Below are positions 14,645 to 21,005 of a stretch of DNA of 21,005 nucleotides, in pieces. Within the stretch, counting starts at the first letter, position 1. Each line of letters begins with the position of its first letter. A program made the translations under genes and the position numbers. The DNA comes from Kiritimatiellia bacterium (GTDB lineage Bacteria; Verrucomicrobiota; Kiritimatiellia; RFP12; UBA1067). The notes under the pieces are model-generated. The model was given only the letters and a program-made list of their open reading frames with translations, was not told the origin of the DNA and searched no databases. The stretch spans positions 1 through 21,005 of the forward strand of contig JAFNRY010000161.1 of the NCBI GenBank assembly GCA_017385345.1, read 5' to 3'.

Positions 14645-15256
14645 TCACGAACCGGGGTGTACCGGCCTGCCGCCCGCCTTGCACATCGGGCATTCCGCGG
14701 CGGTCCACGTCTCCGGGGTCATCTGCACGAGGGAGAAGACCGGAATGCGGCCGAACTTCACCTTCCCCGCCGAACGATCGACGAGCACTATGACGGCGGC
14801 GACCTTTCCGCCGGCGGCCTTGACGAGATCTATCGTCTCCTGCACCCTTCCGCCCTTGGTTATCACGTCCTCCGCCACAACGTAGCGCCCGCCCTTTTCG
14901 ATCTTGAACCGTCTCATCGCAAGCACGGTGTTGGGCTTGCCCGTGGCGTCCACGCCTTCGCCCTGGACTTTCTCGGCGAAGATGCACTTGACGTCGAGTT
15001 CCCTTGCGACTTCGTGGCCGACGAGTATTCCACCGACCGCCGGCGACACGACGCCGTCGATTGTTCCGTCGAGCGCGCCGGAGGCGAGCGCCTTCTTCGT
15101 CGCGGCCCGGCACAGCTTAGCCGCGATTCTGGGCCGGGCGAGGACGTGCGCGCACTGGAAATAGCGGTTGGAATGGAGCTTCGAACGGAGCTCGAAATGC
15201 CCCTCGAGAAGCGCGCCCGTGTCTTTGAACGCCTTCAGAGCCTGTTTTTGCGTCAT
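14645..15256 (-). CDS. pyrE: Orotate phosphoribosyltransferase
   Basis: 203 residues. PyrE joins orotate to PRPP to give OMP in pyrimidine synthesis. The PRPP-binding loop VVAEDVITKGGR spans 126-137. GHFELRS at 19-25 is the N-terminal family block, and KVQGEG near 96 belongs to the catalytic loop region. The C-terminal CPMCKAGGRPVHPGS is typical of one pyrE subgroup. AAAGGAAG lies well placed before the ATG. It starts 13 nt after the unknown membrane gene, so it is co-transcribed with the envelope genes upstream, an odd functional mix. Confidence 0.95.
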   Translation of the reverse strand: MTQKQALKAFKDTGALLEGHFELRSKLHSNRYFQCAHVLARPRIAAKLCRAATKKALASGALDGTIDGVVSPAVGGILVGHEVARELDVKCIFAEKVQGEGVDATGKPNTVLAMRRFKIEKGGRYVVAEDVITKGGRVQETIDLVKAAGGKVAAVIVLVDRSAGKVKFGRIPVFSLVQMTPETWTAAECPMCKAGGRPVHPGS

Positions 15257-15269
15257 TGCCGTCTTCCTT

Positions 15270-15758
15270 TCATGGATTGATAGTCGGTATCAACAGCTGC
15301 TTTCTTGTAAATGCCGATTCTGCGTCCGGGTCCGGCCGGACGGCCTCCGGCGGCACGTCCGGCGAAGGCGCGGCAACCGACACTGGCGCGGGGAGCCTGC
15401 GCCATGCGAGCGGCGCCGGCGGCGGCCGGCGCGAGCGCGATTCAATGCCGATGACGCTTTCCGGAGCATCCTCGGCTACGGTGGAAATGGAGAGATCGGC
15501 CTTCAAATCGTGCAAATCGTCTTGCGCTCCGTACAGCGGCCCGTGGACGAGAAGGCCGACCTGCGATGCGGCGGACGGGCCGAGATCGACGAAACAGCAC
15601 GACGGCTCCGACGCTTCCGGCGGCTTCGGTCCGCCGTCGAAGCGCATCGCCTCCCGCGGGAAGGCCAGCGCCGTCGCCGCGCACAGGACGCCAAGCGGGG
15701 CGAGGGACAGCAGCTCCTGCGCCAGCGGACGTTTCGGGCCGAATCTTCCGCCGGTCAT
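15270..15758 (-). CDS. Unknown proline-rich single-pass membrane protein in the exbB-exbD operon
   Basis: 162 residues, not recognised. A basic start (R5, K9, R10) and one hydrophobic segment at about 16-33 predict an N-in anchor with the rest in the periplasm. The tail is rich in proline (RRPPPAPLAW, SPDVPPEAVRPDPD) and ends ILIPTINP-like (LLIPTINP). Two adjacent cysteines lie near 53-54. Its ATG overlaps the exbD-like stop as ATGA, so the two are made together. Position and topology recall TonB or TolA, which follow ExbD/TolR genes, but no TonB C-terminal domain is visible and the protein is short. It could instead be a degenerate second ExbD-like subunit. High third-position GC fits its neighbours. 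Confidence 0.7.
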   Translation of the reverse strand: MTGGRFGPKRPLAQELLSLAPLGVLCAATALAFPREAMRFDGGPKPPEASEPSCCFVDLGPSAASQVGLLVHGPLYGAQDDLHDLKADLSISTVAEDAPESVIGIESRSRRPPPAPLAWRRLPAPVSVAAPSPDVPPEAVRPDPDAESAFTRKQLLIPTINP

Positions 15759-16288
15759 TCGCCGGCCTCCTTTTCCGGACTCTTTGCATCCGCCGCGCCG
15801 CCAGCCGGGCTCCGCACGCCGGTTCCGCTTCTCGAAGCGAAAAGGATTTTGTCCGCCTTGCCCTTCTTCGCGAGCGCGGCGATTCGCATGAGATCGCCGC
15901 CCGGAATTCTTTCGTCGGCCATCACGAGAAGCGTCGCGGCGGGCGACGTCTCCATCCTGGCGGCGAGCTGGGAAACGAAAATGCCGGTCTGCGCGTCGTC
16001 CGAAAGGACGTAGCGCGTATCGTCGAAAAAGAGAAGCGTGCCGCGTGGCGAATACATGGCGACGGCGGCGGCCGAGACGTCGGCCGTATCGCGAAGCGAC
16101 GATTGCGGGAGCGAGAACAAGGTGCCTTCCTCCCTGACGAGCGCTCCCGAAACGAGCACTATGGAAGCGAAGAGGATCGCGACGGTAAGCCACGGAGCGG
16201 CGGCGGCGAGCGGCGCCATCCATCCGGGAAGGACGCTGCGCGCGCCTCCGGCCGCGGCGCCGGCGCCGCGTCGCGCCGGCGCGTTCAT
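15755..16288 (-). CDS. ExbD/TolR-like protein lacking the membrane aspartate
   Basis: 177 residues: an Ala/Gly/Arg-rich N-terminus, one membrane helix at about 24-48, and a periplasmic domain whose SQLAARMETSPAATLLVMAD and IAALAKKGKADKILFAS follow the ExbD pattern. ExbD and TolR couple the proton gradient through ExbB/TolQ to TonB or Tol-Pal, using one aspartate at the start of the helix (E. coli ExbD: PFIDV). The aligned position here reads PWLTV, so T35 replaces the aspartate and no acidic residue lies anywhere in the helix. Proton-driven work by this subunit is doubtful. ATGA overlaps with exbB upstream and with the unknown gene downstream show tight coupling. Confidence 0.75.
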   Translation of the reverse strand: MNAPARRGAGAAAGGARSVLPGWMAPLAAAAPWLTVAILFASIVLVSGALVREEGTLFSLPQSSLRDTADVSAAAVAMYSPRGTLLFFDDTRYVLSDDAQTGIFVSQLAARMETSPAATLLVMADERIPGGDLMRIAALAKKGKADKILFASRSGTGVRSPAGGAADAKSPEKEAGE

Positions 16289-16887
16289 TCCGCCGCCTCC
16301 CGCAGGACGACGCCGCTTTCGATTTCGGCGGCGGCGGATTCGAGATCGGACACTATGCGCGCAAGGCGCGCGCGAAGCGCTATGTACATGGCGGTTGCCG
16401 GTATCGCCACGGCGAGACCGGCCGCGGCCACGCCCATGGAGCCGACAGCCGACGAAAGCAGCTCCTGGCGCGGAACCACCGGACCGGACGAAAGCACGGT
16501 CATTGTCTTGATAAAGCCGGCTATGGTGCCGAGCAGGCCGACGAGCGGCGAAATCTGCGCGATTGCGCCGAGGGAGGCGAGCCTCCGGTCGAGACGGCCG
16601 ATCTCCGAGCGGGTCTGGGCCTCCACCGCCTCCTTCAGCGCCTGCGCCGGTCCGCGTCTGTGGCGGATTGCGGCCGCGGCCACGTTGGCGACAGGCACCG
16701 GAGTATCCTCGCATATGGCGAGAGCCTCCTCCTCGTTGCCCGTCGCAAGCACGTTGGAAACGCCTTTGAGGAACGCCTGCCAGTCAATTTGGGACCGGAG
16801 CAGCTCCACGAGGCGTTCGACGAACATGACGGCCGCGGCCGCCCCCATGGCCGCGAGAATCCAGAAAAACACGCTTCCTGCGTTCAT
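16285..16887 (-). CDS. MotA/TolQ/ExbB-family proton channel protein
   Basis: 200 residues with three expected membrane helices: about 6-24, a second in the ISPLVGLLGTIAGF block, and a third in VAAAGLAVAIPATAMY. These blocks are the ExbB/TolQ signature; ExbB forms a pentamer around ExbD and channels protons. The cytoplasmic loop between helices 1 and 2 is present and acidic/basic as usual. The ATG overlaps the stop of the TPR gene (ATGA). ExbB and TolQ cannot be told apart here; the absence of tolB, pal and a recognisable tonB nearby leaves the partner unknown. Confidence 0.9.
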   Translation of the reverse strand: MNAGSVFFWILAAMGAAAAVMFVERLVELLRSQIDWQAFLKGVSNVLATGNEEEALAICEDTPVPVANVAAAAIRHRRGPAQALKEAVEAQTRSEIGRLDRRLASLGAIAQISPLVGLLGTIAGFIKTMTVLSSGPVVPRQELLSSAVGSMGVAAAGLAVAIPATAMYIALRARLARIVSDLESAAAEIESGVVLREAAE

Positions 16888-19055
16888 CGCGACATCCCTT
16901 TCATTCCGGTCATTTCCATCCTCCGTTCAGCCTCTTTCGCAGCCGCCCCCCCGGCATAATCCCTCGCCAGCTTCAGCATGCTCCGGGCCTGCGCGATCTC
17001 GGAGCGTTTTTCATATTCGTCGGCGAGCCTGAACGCGGCGCGCACGAAGAGAGCCTTCTCCTCCTCGCCGCCCTGCGTCCCCTTGCGCCGCGCGTCGAGC
17101 CAGGCGCATACGACGTCGCCGTAATATCTGTCGATCGCTTCGTCCATGCGTCCGGTCCGTTCCAAAGTTCTCGCGATCTTGAAAGCGGCCGCCATCCTGC
17201 CGGCGTCTCCCGGCGCGCCCGTCGAATACAGCTCCGTGTAGGCATCGAGCGCCTCCGCGTATCTCGCCGGATTGTCCGCGCCCATTGCAAAAACGGCGTC
17301 GGCGCGAAGCATCTTCGCGCGCAGCCGGGCGTCTTCCGGAGCGTTCGCGTCCGCCGCGGCCTTTTCCAGAACCACTATGGCCTCGTCGAGACGCGACATC
17401 TCGAGAAGCGCCTCGCCCTGCACCAGCATGGCGAGCGGCCTGGCCCTGGATTCCGGCCATCTTACCGCGAGGCGCGTAGCGATGGATATGGCGCCGTCGA
17501 AGTCGTTGCCCGAAAACGCGGCCCGCGCGGCCCAAAGCATGGCCTCCGGCGCGTTCGCGCCGTCCGGCACCATGTTGGTCGCGTACGAGGCGAACAGATC
17601 GCGGGCGCGGCTCCAATCGCGGCTGTTGTACCTGAACTTGGCCAGCCACAGCGAAGCTTCGGCGCGCACGGCCGCGTCGGGGCACGAGGTCGCGAGATCT
17701 TCGGCTTTCGCAACGGCCTCGTCGTCGCGGCAAAGGCCATAGAGGCAGAGCATCTCGAGATAGTCCATTTTCGGCTTGCGCGACTGGTCGCGCCTCGCCA
17801 CCTCGGCGAAAGCCTCGCGCGCCTCGTCGAACTTGAACTCGCCGTACAGTTCGCGTCCGCGGGTCTCTATCTCCCTGAGTTCGACGACGACCTTGAGCTT
17901 GTCGGCGGCCGGCGTGCCGGGGTACTCCTCGAGGACTTTCCTGTACATGGCCATCGCCTCGTCGCCCTTCCCGTCCTCCGCGAGGACGTCGCCGCGTTCC
18001 ATGATCGCCGTCGCGGCGACGTCCTTGTTTGTGGCGCACGCCGCGGCCCCAGCGTATTCTTCCGCGGCCTCGGCGAGCCGGCCGAGCTTGCGAAGCGCCC
18101 ATGCGCGCCCTTCCCTGACGGAACTGTCGCGCGCGGCCTCCGGCCACGCCTCGATCGTTTCGCGAAACGCTTCCGCCGCGAGCAGCCACGCTTTGCGGTC
18201 GAGATAGGCGTCTGCGAGGGCGGCGAACGTCTCCATGGCGCCGCGCTCCCCGGGATCCGACGATACGATTCTGCGGGCCAGGGCCGCGCCATCGTCGAAA
18301 AGCCCCGGGTCGGACGACGTAAACAGTATCCGGGCGAGACGGAGACCCGCGATGTTGCGCGCCGGTCCGTCCGGCAGAGCCGCATACACCGCCGAGAGAA
18401 CCTCCCTGTCCTCGAGATTGCACGCGGCCGTCGAACGCGCAGGCGGAGGCGCGTTCCCGTCGGAGGCGACTTCACGCCAAAGTTTGACGGCCCCTTCGCG
18501 GTTTCCGGAGAGGCGGTAGGCTTCAGCCGCGGTCATTTTGGCAATTGGATCGCCGGTGTCGAGACCGGCGGTTCTGGCTATGGACGCCGCCCTCGCGGCG
18601 TCTCCCGCGGCAATCGCTATTTGAACGCGCGCCTGCGCCGCCTTCATGCCGGCCTGCGCGCCGAACTCTCTGTCCGCAAGCAAAGCCTCGGCCTCCGCGC
18701 CCCTGCCGAGGGAGGCGAGAACGAGCGCGCGGTTGCATGCGAACGCGTCGCCGGACCGGTCGCGCATGGCGTCCAGTTCCGCCAACGCCTCCTCCCAGCG
18801 TCCCTGTTTCATGAGGACTTCCGCCGCGACTGCGCGGCCTTCGTCGCCGCCGGCCTTGGCGGCCCGCCCGAGAGCCACATCCCACAATCCGTCGCGCAAA
18901 GCCTCTCTGGCGACGCGGAGGTCTTCCGACGCCTTGTCCGCCGCGGAAACGGCGCTCTGCCGCCCGGCCGCCAAACCCGCGGCGGACGGCGCGCCATCGG
19001 CGCCGGACGCTACCGCCGACGCCAGAATTACGCAACAAAACAACATCCCAGTCAT
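16884..19055 (-). CDS. Exported TPR-repeat protein
   Basis: 723 residues. A hydrophobic signal peptide (MLFCCVILASAVASG, cleavage near residue 18-20) is followed almost wholly by helical tetratricopeptide-type pairs: for example QGRWEEALAELDAM, LGRLAEAAEEYAGA, DEAMAMYRKVLEEYPGTP and TGRMDEAIDRYYGD. TPR proteins act as scaffolds; this one heads the exbB-exbD operon, as similar TPR proteins do in other operons of this kind, and may gather envelope partners. No catalytic motif is seen. There is no Shine-Dalgarno: the ATG lies 8 nt after a perfect TATAAT, so the mRNA should begin at or next to the start codon. The signal peptide lacks basic residues, which leaves some doubt about export. Confidence 0.85.
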   Translation of the reverse strand: MTGMLFCCVILASAVASGADGAPSAAGLAAGRQSAVSAADKASEDLRVAREALRDGLWDVALGRAAKAGGDEGRAVAAEVLMKQGRWEEALAELDAMRDRSGDAFACNRALVLASLGRGAEAEALLADREFGAQAGMKAAQARVQIAIAAGDAARAASIARTAGLDTGDPIAKMTAAEAYRLSGNREGAVKLWREVASDGNAPPPARSTAACNLEDREVLSAVYAALPDGPARNIAGLRLARILFTSSDPGLFDDGAALARRIVSSDPGERGAMETFAALADAYLDRKAWLLAAEAFRETIEAWPEAARDSSVREGRAWALRKLGRLAEAAEEYAGAAACATNKDVAATAIMERGDVLAEDGKGDEAMAMYRKVLEEYPGTPAADKLKVVVELREIETRGRELYGEFKFDEAREAFAEVARRDQSRKPKMDYLEMLCLYGLCRDDEAVAKAEDLATSCPDAAVRAEASLWLAKFRYNSRDWSRARDLFASYATNMVPDGANAPEAMLWAARAAFSGNDFDGAISIATRLAVRWPESRARPLAMLVQGEALLEMSRLDEAIVVLEKAAADANAPEDARLRAKMLRADAVFAMGADNPARYAEALDAYTELYSTGAPGDAGRMAAAFKIARTLERTGRMDEAIDRYYGDVVCAWLDARRKGTQGGEEEKALFVRAAFRLADEYEKRSEIAQARSMLKLARDYAGGAAAKEAERRMEMTGMKGMSR

Positions 19056-19063
19056 TTAAAACG

Positions 19064-19072
19064 ATTATACCA
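19064..19072 (-). promoter_or_regulatory. Extended -10 of the TPR-exbBD-pyrE-ribBA operon, leaderless layout
   Basis: Minus-strand TGGTATAAT ends 8 nt before the ATG at 19055, so transcription should begin within one or two bases of the start codon. No ribosome binding site exists in TTTTAAATG. No -35 is visible. It faces an identical element on the plus strand, 23 bp away. Confidence 0.8.
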
Positions 19073-19095
19073 AATAAGCGCCCCGACGGCATAAA

Positions 19096-19104
19096 TGGTA
19101 TAAT
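19096..19104 (+). promoter_or_regulatory. Extended -10 of the beta-CASP nuclease gene, leaderless layout
   Basis: Plus-strand TGGTATAAT followed by only CGTCGC and then the ATG at 19111. The predicted transcription start falls on the start codon. No Shine-Dalgarno is possible. Any -35 for this promoter would overlap the opposite promoter. Confidence 0.8.
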
Positions 19105-19110
19105 CGTCGC

Positions 19111-20514
19111 ATGAAAATAACCTTTTTCGGCGCGGCGCAAACCACGACGGGATCGATGCATCTTGTCGAGGCGGCAGGCAGCCGCATTTTGCTCGAATGC
19201 GGGCTTTTCCAGGGCAAAAGAAAAGAGGCGTTCGAAAAAAACAGATCGCTTCCGTTCGACGCTTCGTCGATAGACTGCGCGATTCTGTCGCACGCCCACA
19301 TAGATCACTCGGGGAATCTGCCCCAGCTCGTGCGGCAGGGATTCCGCGGGCCGGTCTTCGCGAGGCAATCGACGGTCGAGCTGTGCGACGCGATGCTGCG
19401 CGATTCCTGCTTCCTGCAGATGCGGGACCTCGAATACGTGAACAAAAAACGCGCGCAGGCCGGCAAACACCTGTTCGAGCCTCTGTACGAAGAAAAGGAC
19501 ATCGATGCGCTGATGAAACAGTTCGTGCCGGTGCATATGCACCAGCCGCGCGAGATACGTCCGGGAATCACGCTCGAATTCTTCAACGCAGGCCACATAC
19601 TCGGCTCCGCCCTCGTGCAGCTCGACATCCGCCAGGAGCGCGGCAAGGCGCACAGGCTGCTCTTCTCCGGAGACCTCGGCCAGCCGGGGCAGCCAATACT
19701 CCGGCATCATGAGTACCCTTCCGGCGCCGACGTTCTCATCGTGGAGTCAACCTACGCCGACCGCCTGCATCCGGGCGCGGACGATGTCGAGGAGCGTCTG
19801 GCGGAATACCTGAAATACATAGACCGCCGCAACTCGCGCCTCCTGATCCCCGCCTTCTCCGTGGGCCGCACGCAGCAGATCATATGGTATTTGAACAGGC
19901 TTCGCGAGAAAGGGAAGATCCCGCGTGAAGTGAAGGTTTATATCGACTCGCCGCTTTCGCGCAAGGCGACCGGCGTTTACGCGAAACACAGGGAAGTTTA
20001 CAACACGGAAGCGCGCGCGATGCTTGAAAAAGGCATCGACCCGCTCTCCTTCCCGGGCATGGAGTTCGTCGGAACGCCGGCGGAATCCATGGCGCTCAAC
20101 GACGCCCCCGGACCGATGGTGATAATCGCCGCGAGCGGAATGTGCGAAGGCGGACGCATCCTCCACCACCTCAAACACGCCGTGACGGATCCCGACAACA
20201 TAGTCCTGATCGTAGGCTTCCAGGCGGCCGACACCCTCGGCAGGCGCATAGTCGAGAAACGCGAAACGGTAAAGATATTCGGCGAGGAAACGCCTCTGCG
20301 GGCGCGCGTCGAAACCATCAACGCCCTCTCGGCCCACGCGGACCGGAACGGGCTGTCGCACTGGATCGACGAGGTCAAGGACAACGTGCGCCAGGCGTTC
20401 GCGGTGCACGGCGAACCGGACAAGACGGCGGCGATGGCGCAGATACTCAGGGAAAAAGGCATACGGCGCGTGGCGGAGCCTCTGCCCGGGCAGACATACG
20501 ACATAGACGTCTGA
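19111..20514 (+). CDS. MBL-fold beta-CASP RNA-processing nuclease
   Basis: 467 residues. The protein belongs to the metallo-beta-lactamase group with beta-CASP and RMMBL domains (CPSF73-like, as in Thermus TTHA0252), zinc enzymes that cut or degrade RNA. HAHIDH (61-66) is the main zinc motif; AGHILGS and LFSGDLG give further ligands. The inserted beta-CASP domain includes PAFSVGRTQQ and ASGMCEGGR from 341, and the C-terminal LSAHADRNGL (406-415) and AVHGEP complete the site. All ligands appear present. The gene has a leaderless promoter and is divergent to the TPR operon. Substrate is unknown; RNase is the family expectation. hslO follows after 38 nt. Confidence 0.93.
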   Translation: MKITFFGAAQTTTGSMHLVEAAGSRILLECGLFQGKRKEAFEKNRSLPFDASSIDCAILSHAHIDHSGNLPQLVRQGFRGPVFARQSTVELCDAMLRDSCFLQMRDLEYVNKKRAQAGKHLFEPLYEEKDIDALMKQFVPVHMHQPREIRPGITLEFFNAGHILGSALVQLDIRQERGKAHRLLFSGDLGQPGQPILRHHEYPSGADVLIVESTYADRLHPGADDVEERLAEYLKYIDRRNSRLLIPAFSVGRTQQIIWYLNRLREKGKIPREVKVYIDSPLSRKATGVYAKHREVYNTEARAMLEKGIDPLSFPGMEFVGTPAESMALNDAPGPMVIIAASGMCEGGRILHHLKHAVTDPDNIVLIVGFQAADTLGRRIVEKRETVKIFGEETPLRARVETINALSAHADRNGLSHWIDEVKDNVRQAFAVHGEPDKTAAMAQILREKGIRRVAEPLPGQTYDIDV

Positions 20515-20519
20515 CACCG

Positions 20520-20540
20520 CCGGGCGCGCACCGCGCCCGG
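20520..20540 (+). other. GC-rich hairpin between the nuclease gene and hslO
   Basis: CCGGGCGCG (20520-20528) pairs perfectly with CGCGCCCGG (20532-20540) over a 3-nt loop. No T-run follows (AGAAAAGAAAAC), so a standard intrinsic terminator is unlikely. The last two bases of the stem are the GG of the GGAG ribosome binding site of hslO, so the hairpin could limit its translation. Confidence 0.7.
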
Positions 20541-20552
20541 AGAAAAGAAAAC

Positions 20553-21005
20553 ATGGAAAAAGACACGAGAGAACTCTGGTACGATCCGCGGCTCAAAGTC
20601 TCCGTTACGGTGGCAGACGCCACCAGCGCGGCGCGCGCGCTGGCCCGCGGGCATCTGGCCGGCCCCGCAAGTTCGTATTTTCTCGCCAAGGCGCTGGCCG
20701 CCGTCTCGCTTCTGGCGGCGGAGACGGAAGAACCGGACGAAACTGTTTCGATACAGATGAAATGCGACGGACTGCTCGGCGGATTCAACGTGGAATGTTC
20801 GCACGACGGAGCGCTGCGCGGCTACACGGAGAGGAAGACGCTGGACGATTTCGACTGCCGCGGCAAAGCGCCGGACGAAACGGCGGCGGTCGGGCAGAGG
20901 CGCCTGCAAGTCACGCGTTCGGTTCCGGGGCGCATAATATCGCAAGGCATCTCCAATTCGCTCGACGGCTACATCGCCGGCTCGCTGCAGCGCAAGGCGC
21001 GCATT
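20553..21005 (+). CDS. hslO: Redox-regulated chaperone Hsp33 (partial, 3' end outside window)
   Basis: 151 codons are present and the frame is open at the window end. Hsp33 is a cytoplasmic holdase activated by oxidative unfolding. The N-terminal core domain is recognisable: the ARALARGHLAGPASSYFLAK helix, ETVSIQMKCDGLLGGFNVEC (the 'iQ.kgdGplg' block) and the RGYTE segment. The four zinc cysteines that form the redox switch lie in the C-terminal part and cannot be checked. GGAG precedes the ATG by about 10 nt and partly overlaps the 3' arm of a strong hairpin. Probably co-transcribed with the upstream nuclease gene. Confidence 0.9.
   Translation, partial: MEKDTRELWYDPRLKVSVTVADATSAARALARGHLAGPASSYFLAKALAAVSLLAAETEEPDETVSIQMKCDGLLGGFNVECSHDGALRGYTERKTLDDFDCRGKAPDETAAVGQRRLQVTRSVPGRIISQGISNSLDGYIAGSLQRKARI

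Overview
The window is high-GC bacterial chromosome (about 65% by eye) packed with housekeeping genes. It has no rRNA, tRNA, insertion sequence or CRISPR. A fused SecD-SecF, a bifunctional RibBA, a pyrE of the 'CPxCxAG' type, an ExbB/ExbD cassette behind a secreted TPR protein, and a secreted GH43-like protein suggest the PVC superphylum, perhaps Kiritimatiellota or Lentisphaerota. That placement is an inference from gene content only.

Layout: (1) 1-340 is non-coding and rich in repeats. (2) 341-3113, minus strand, is an operon GH43-like protein > truA > mraY joined by GTGA and ATGA overlaps. (3) 3114-3817 is an intergenic island with a small ORF resembling the end of the DarG antitoxin, a four-unit palindrome array with 23-bp period, and an extended -10 promoter. 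(4) 3818-10284, plus strand: secDF > prfB > dciA-like > family-5 solute-binding protein > tsaB, mostly overlapping end to start. (5) 10329-12595, plus strand: a promoter, pgi, then 5-formyltetrahydrofolate cyclo-ligase, which seems to start at CTG inside a CTGA overlap. (6) 12612-19055, minus strand: a seven-gene operon read right to left, TPR protein > exbB-like > exbD-like > unknown proline-rich membrane protein > pyrE > ribBA > prepilin peptidase. (7) 19111-21005, plus strand: a beta-CASP metallo-beta-lactamase nuclease, then hslO (Hsp33), cut by the window edge.

Two themes recur. First, the block TGGTATAAT (an extended -10) precedes four transcription units with no recognisable -35. In the divergent pair at 19055/19111, and possibly at secDF, the ATG lies only 6-8 nt after the -10, so those mRNAs should be leaderless. 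Second, within operons most genes are coupled through 4-nt stop/start overlaps.

The observations most worth following are: the ExbD-like protein that lacks the membrane aspartate used for proton transfer and is followed by an unknown partner; the DarG-tail ORF beside the palindrome array; the divergent leaderless promoter pair; the CTG start; and MraY with HDH in place of its HHH motif. I found no complete new defence or mobile system.
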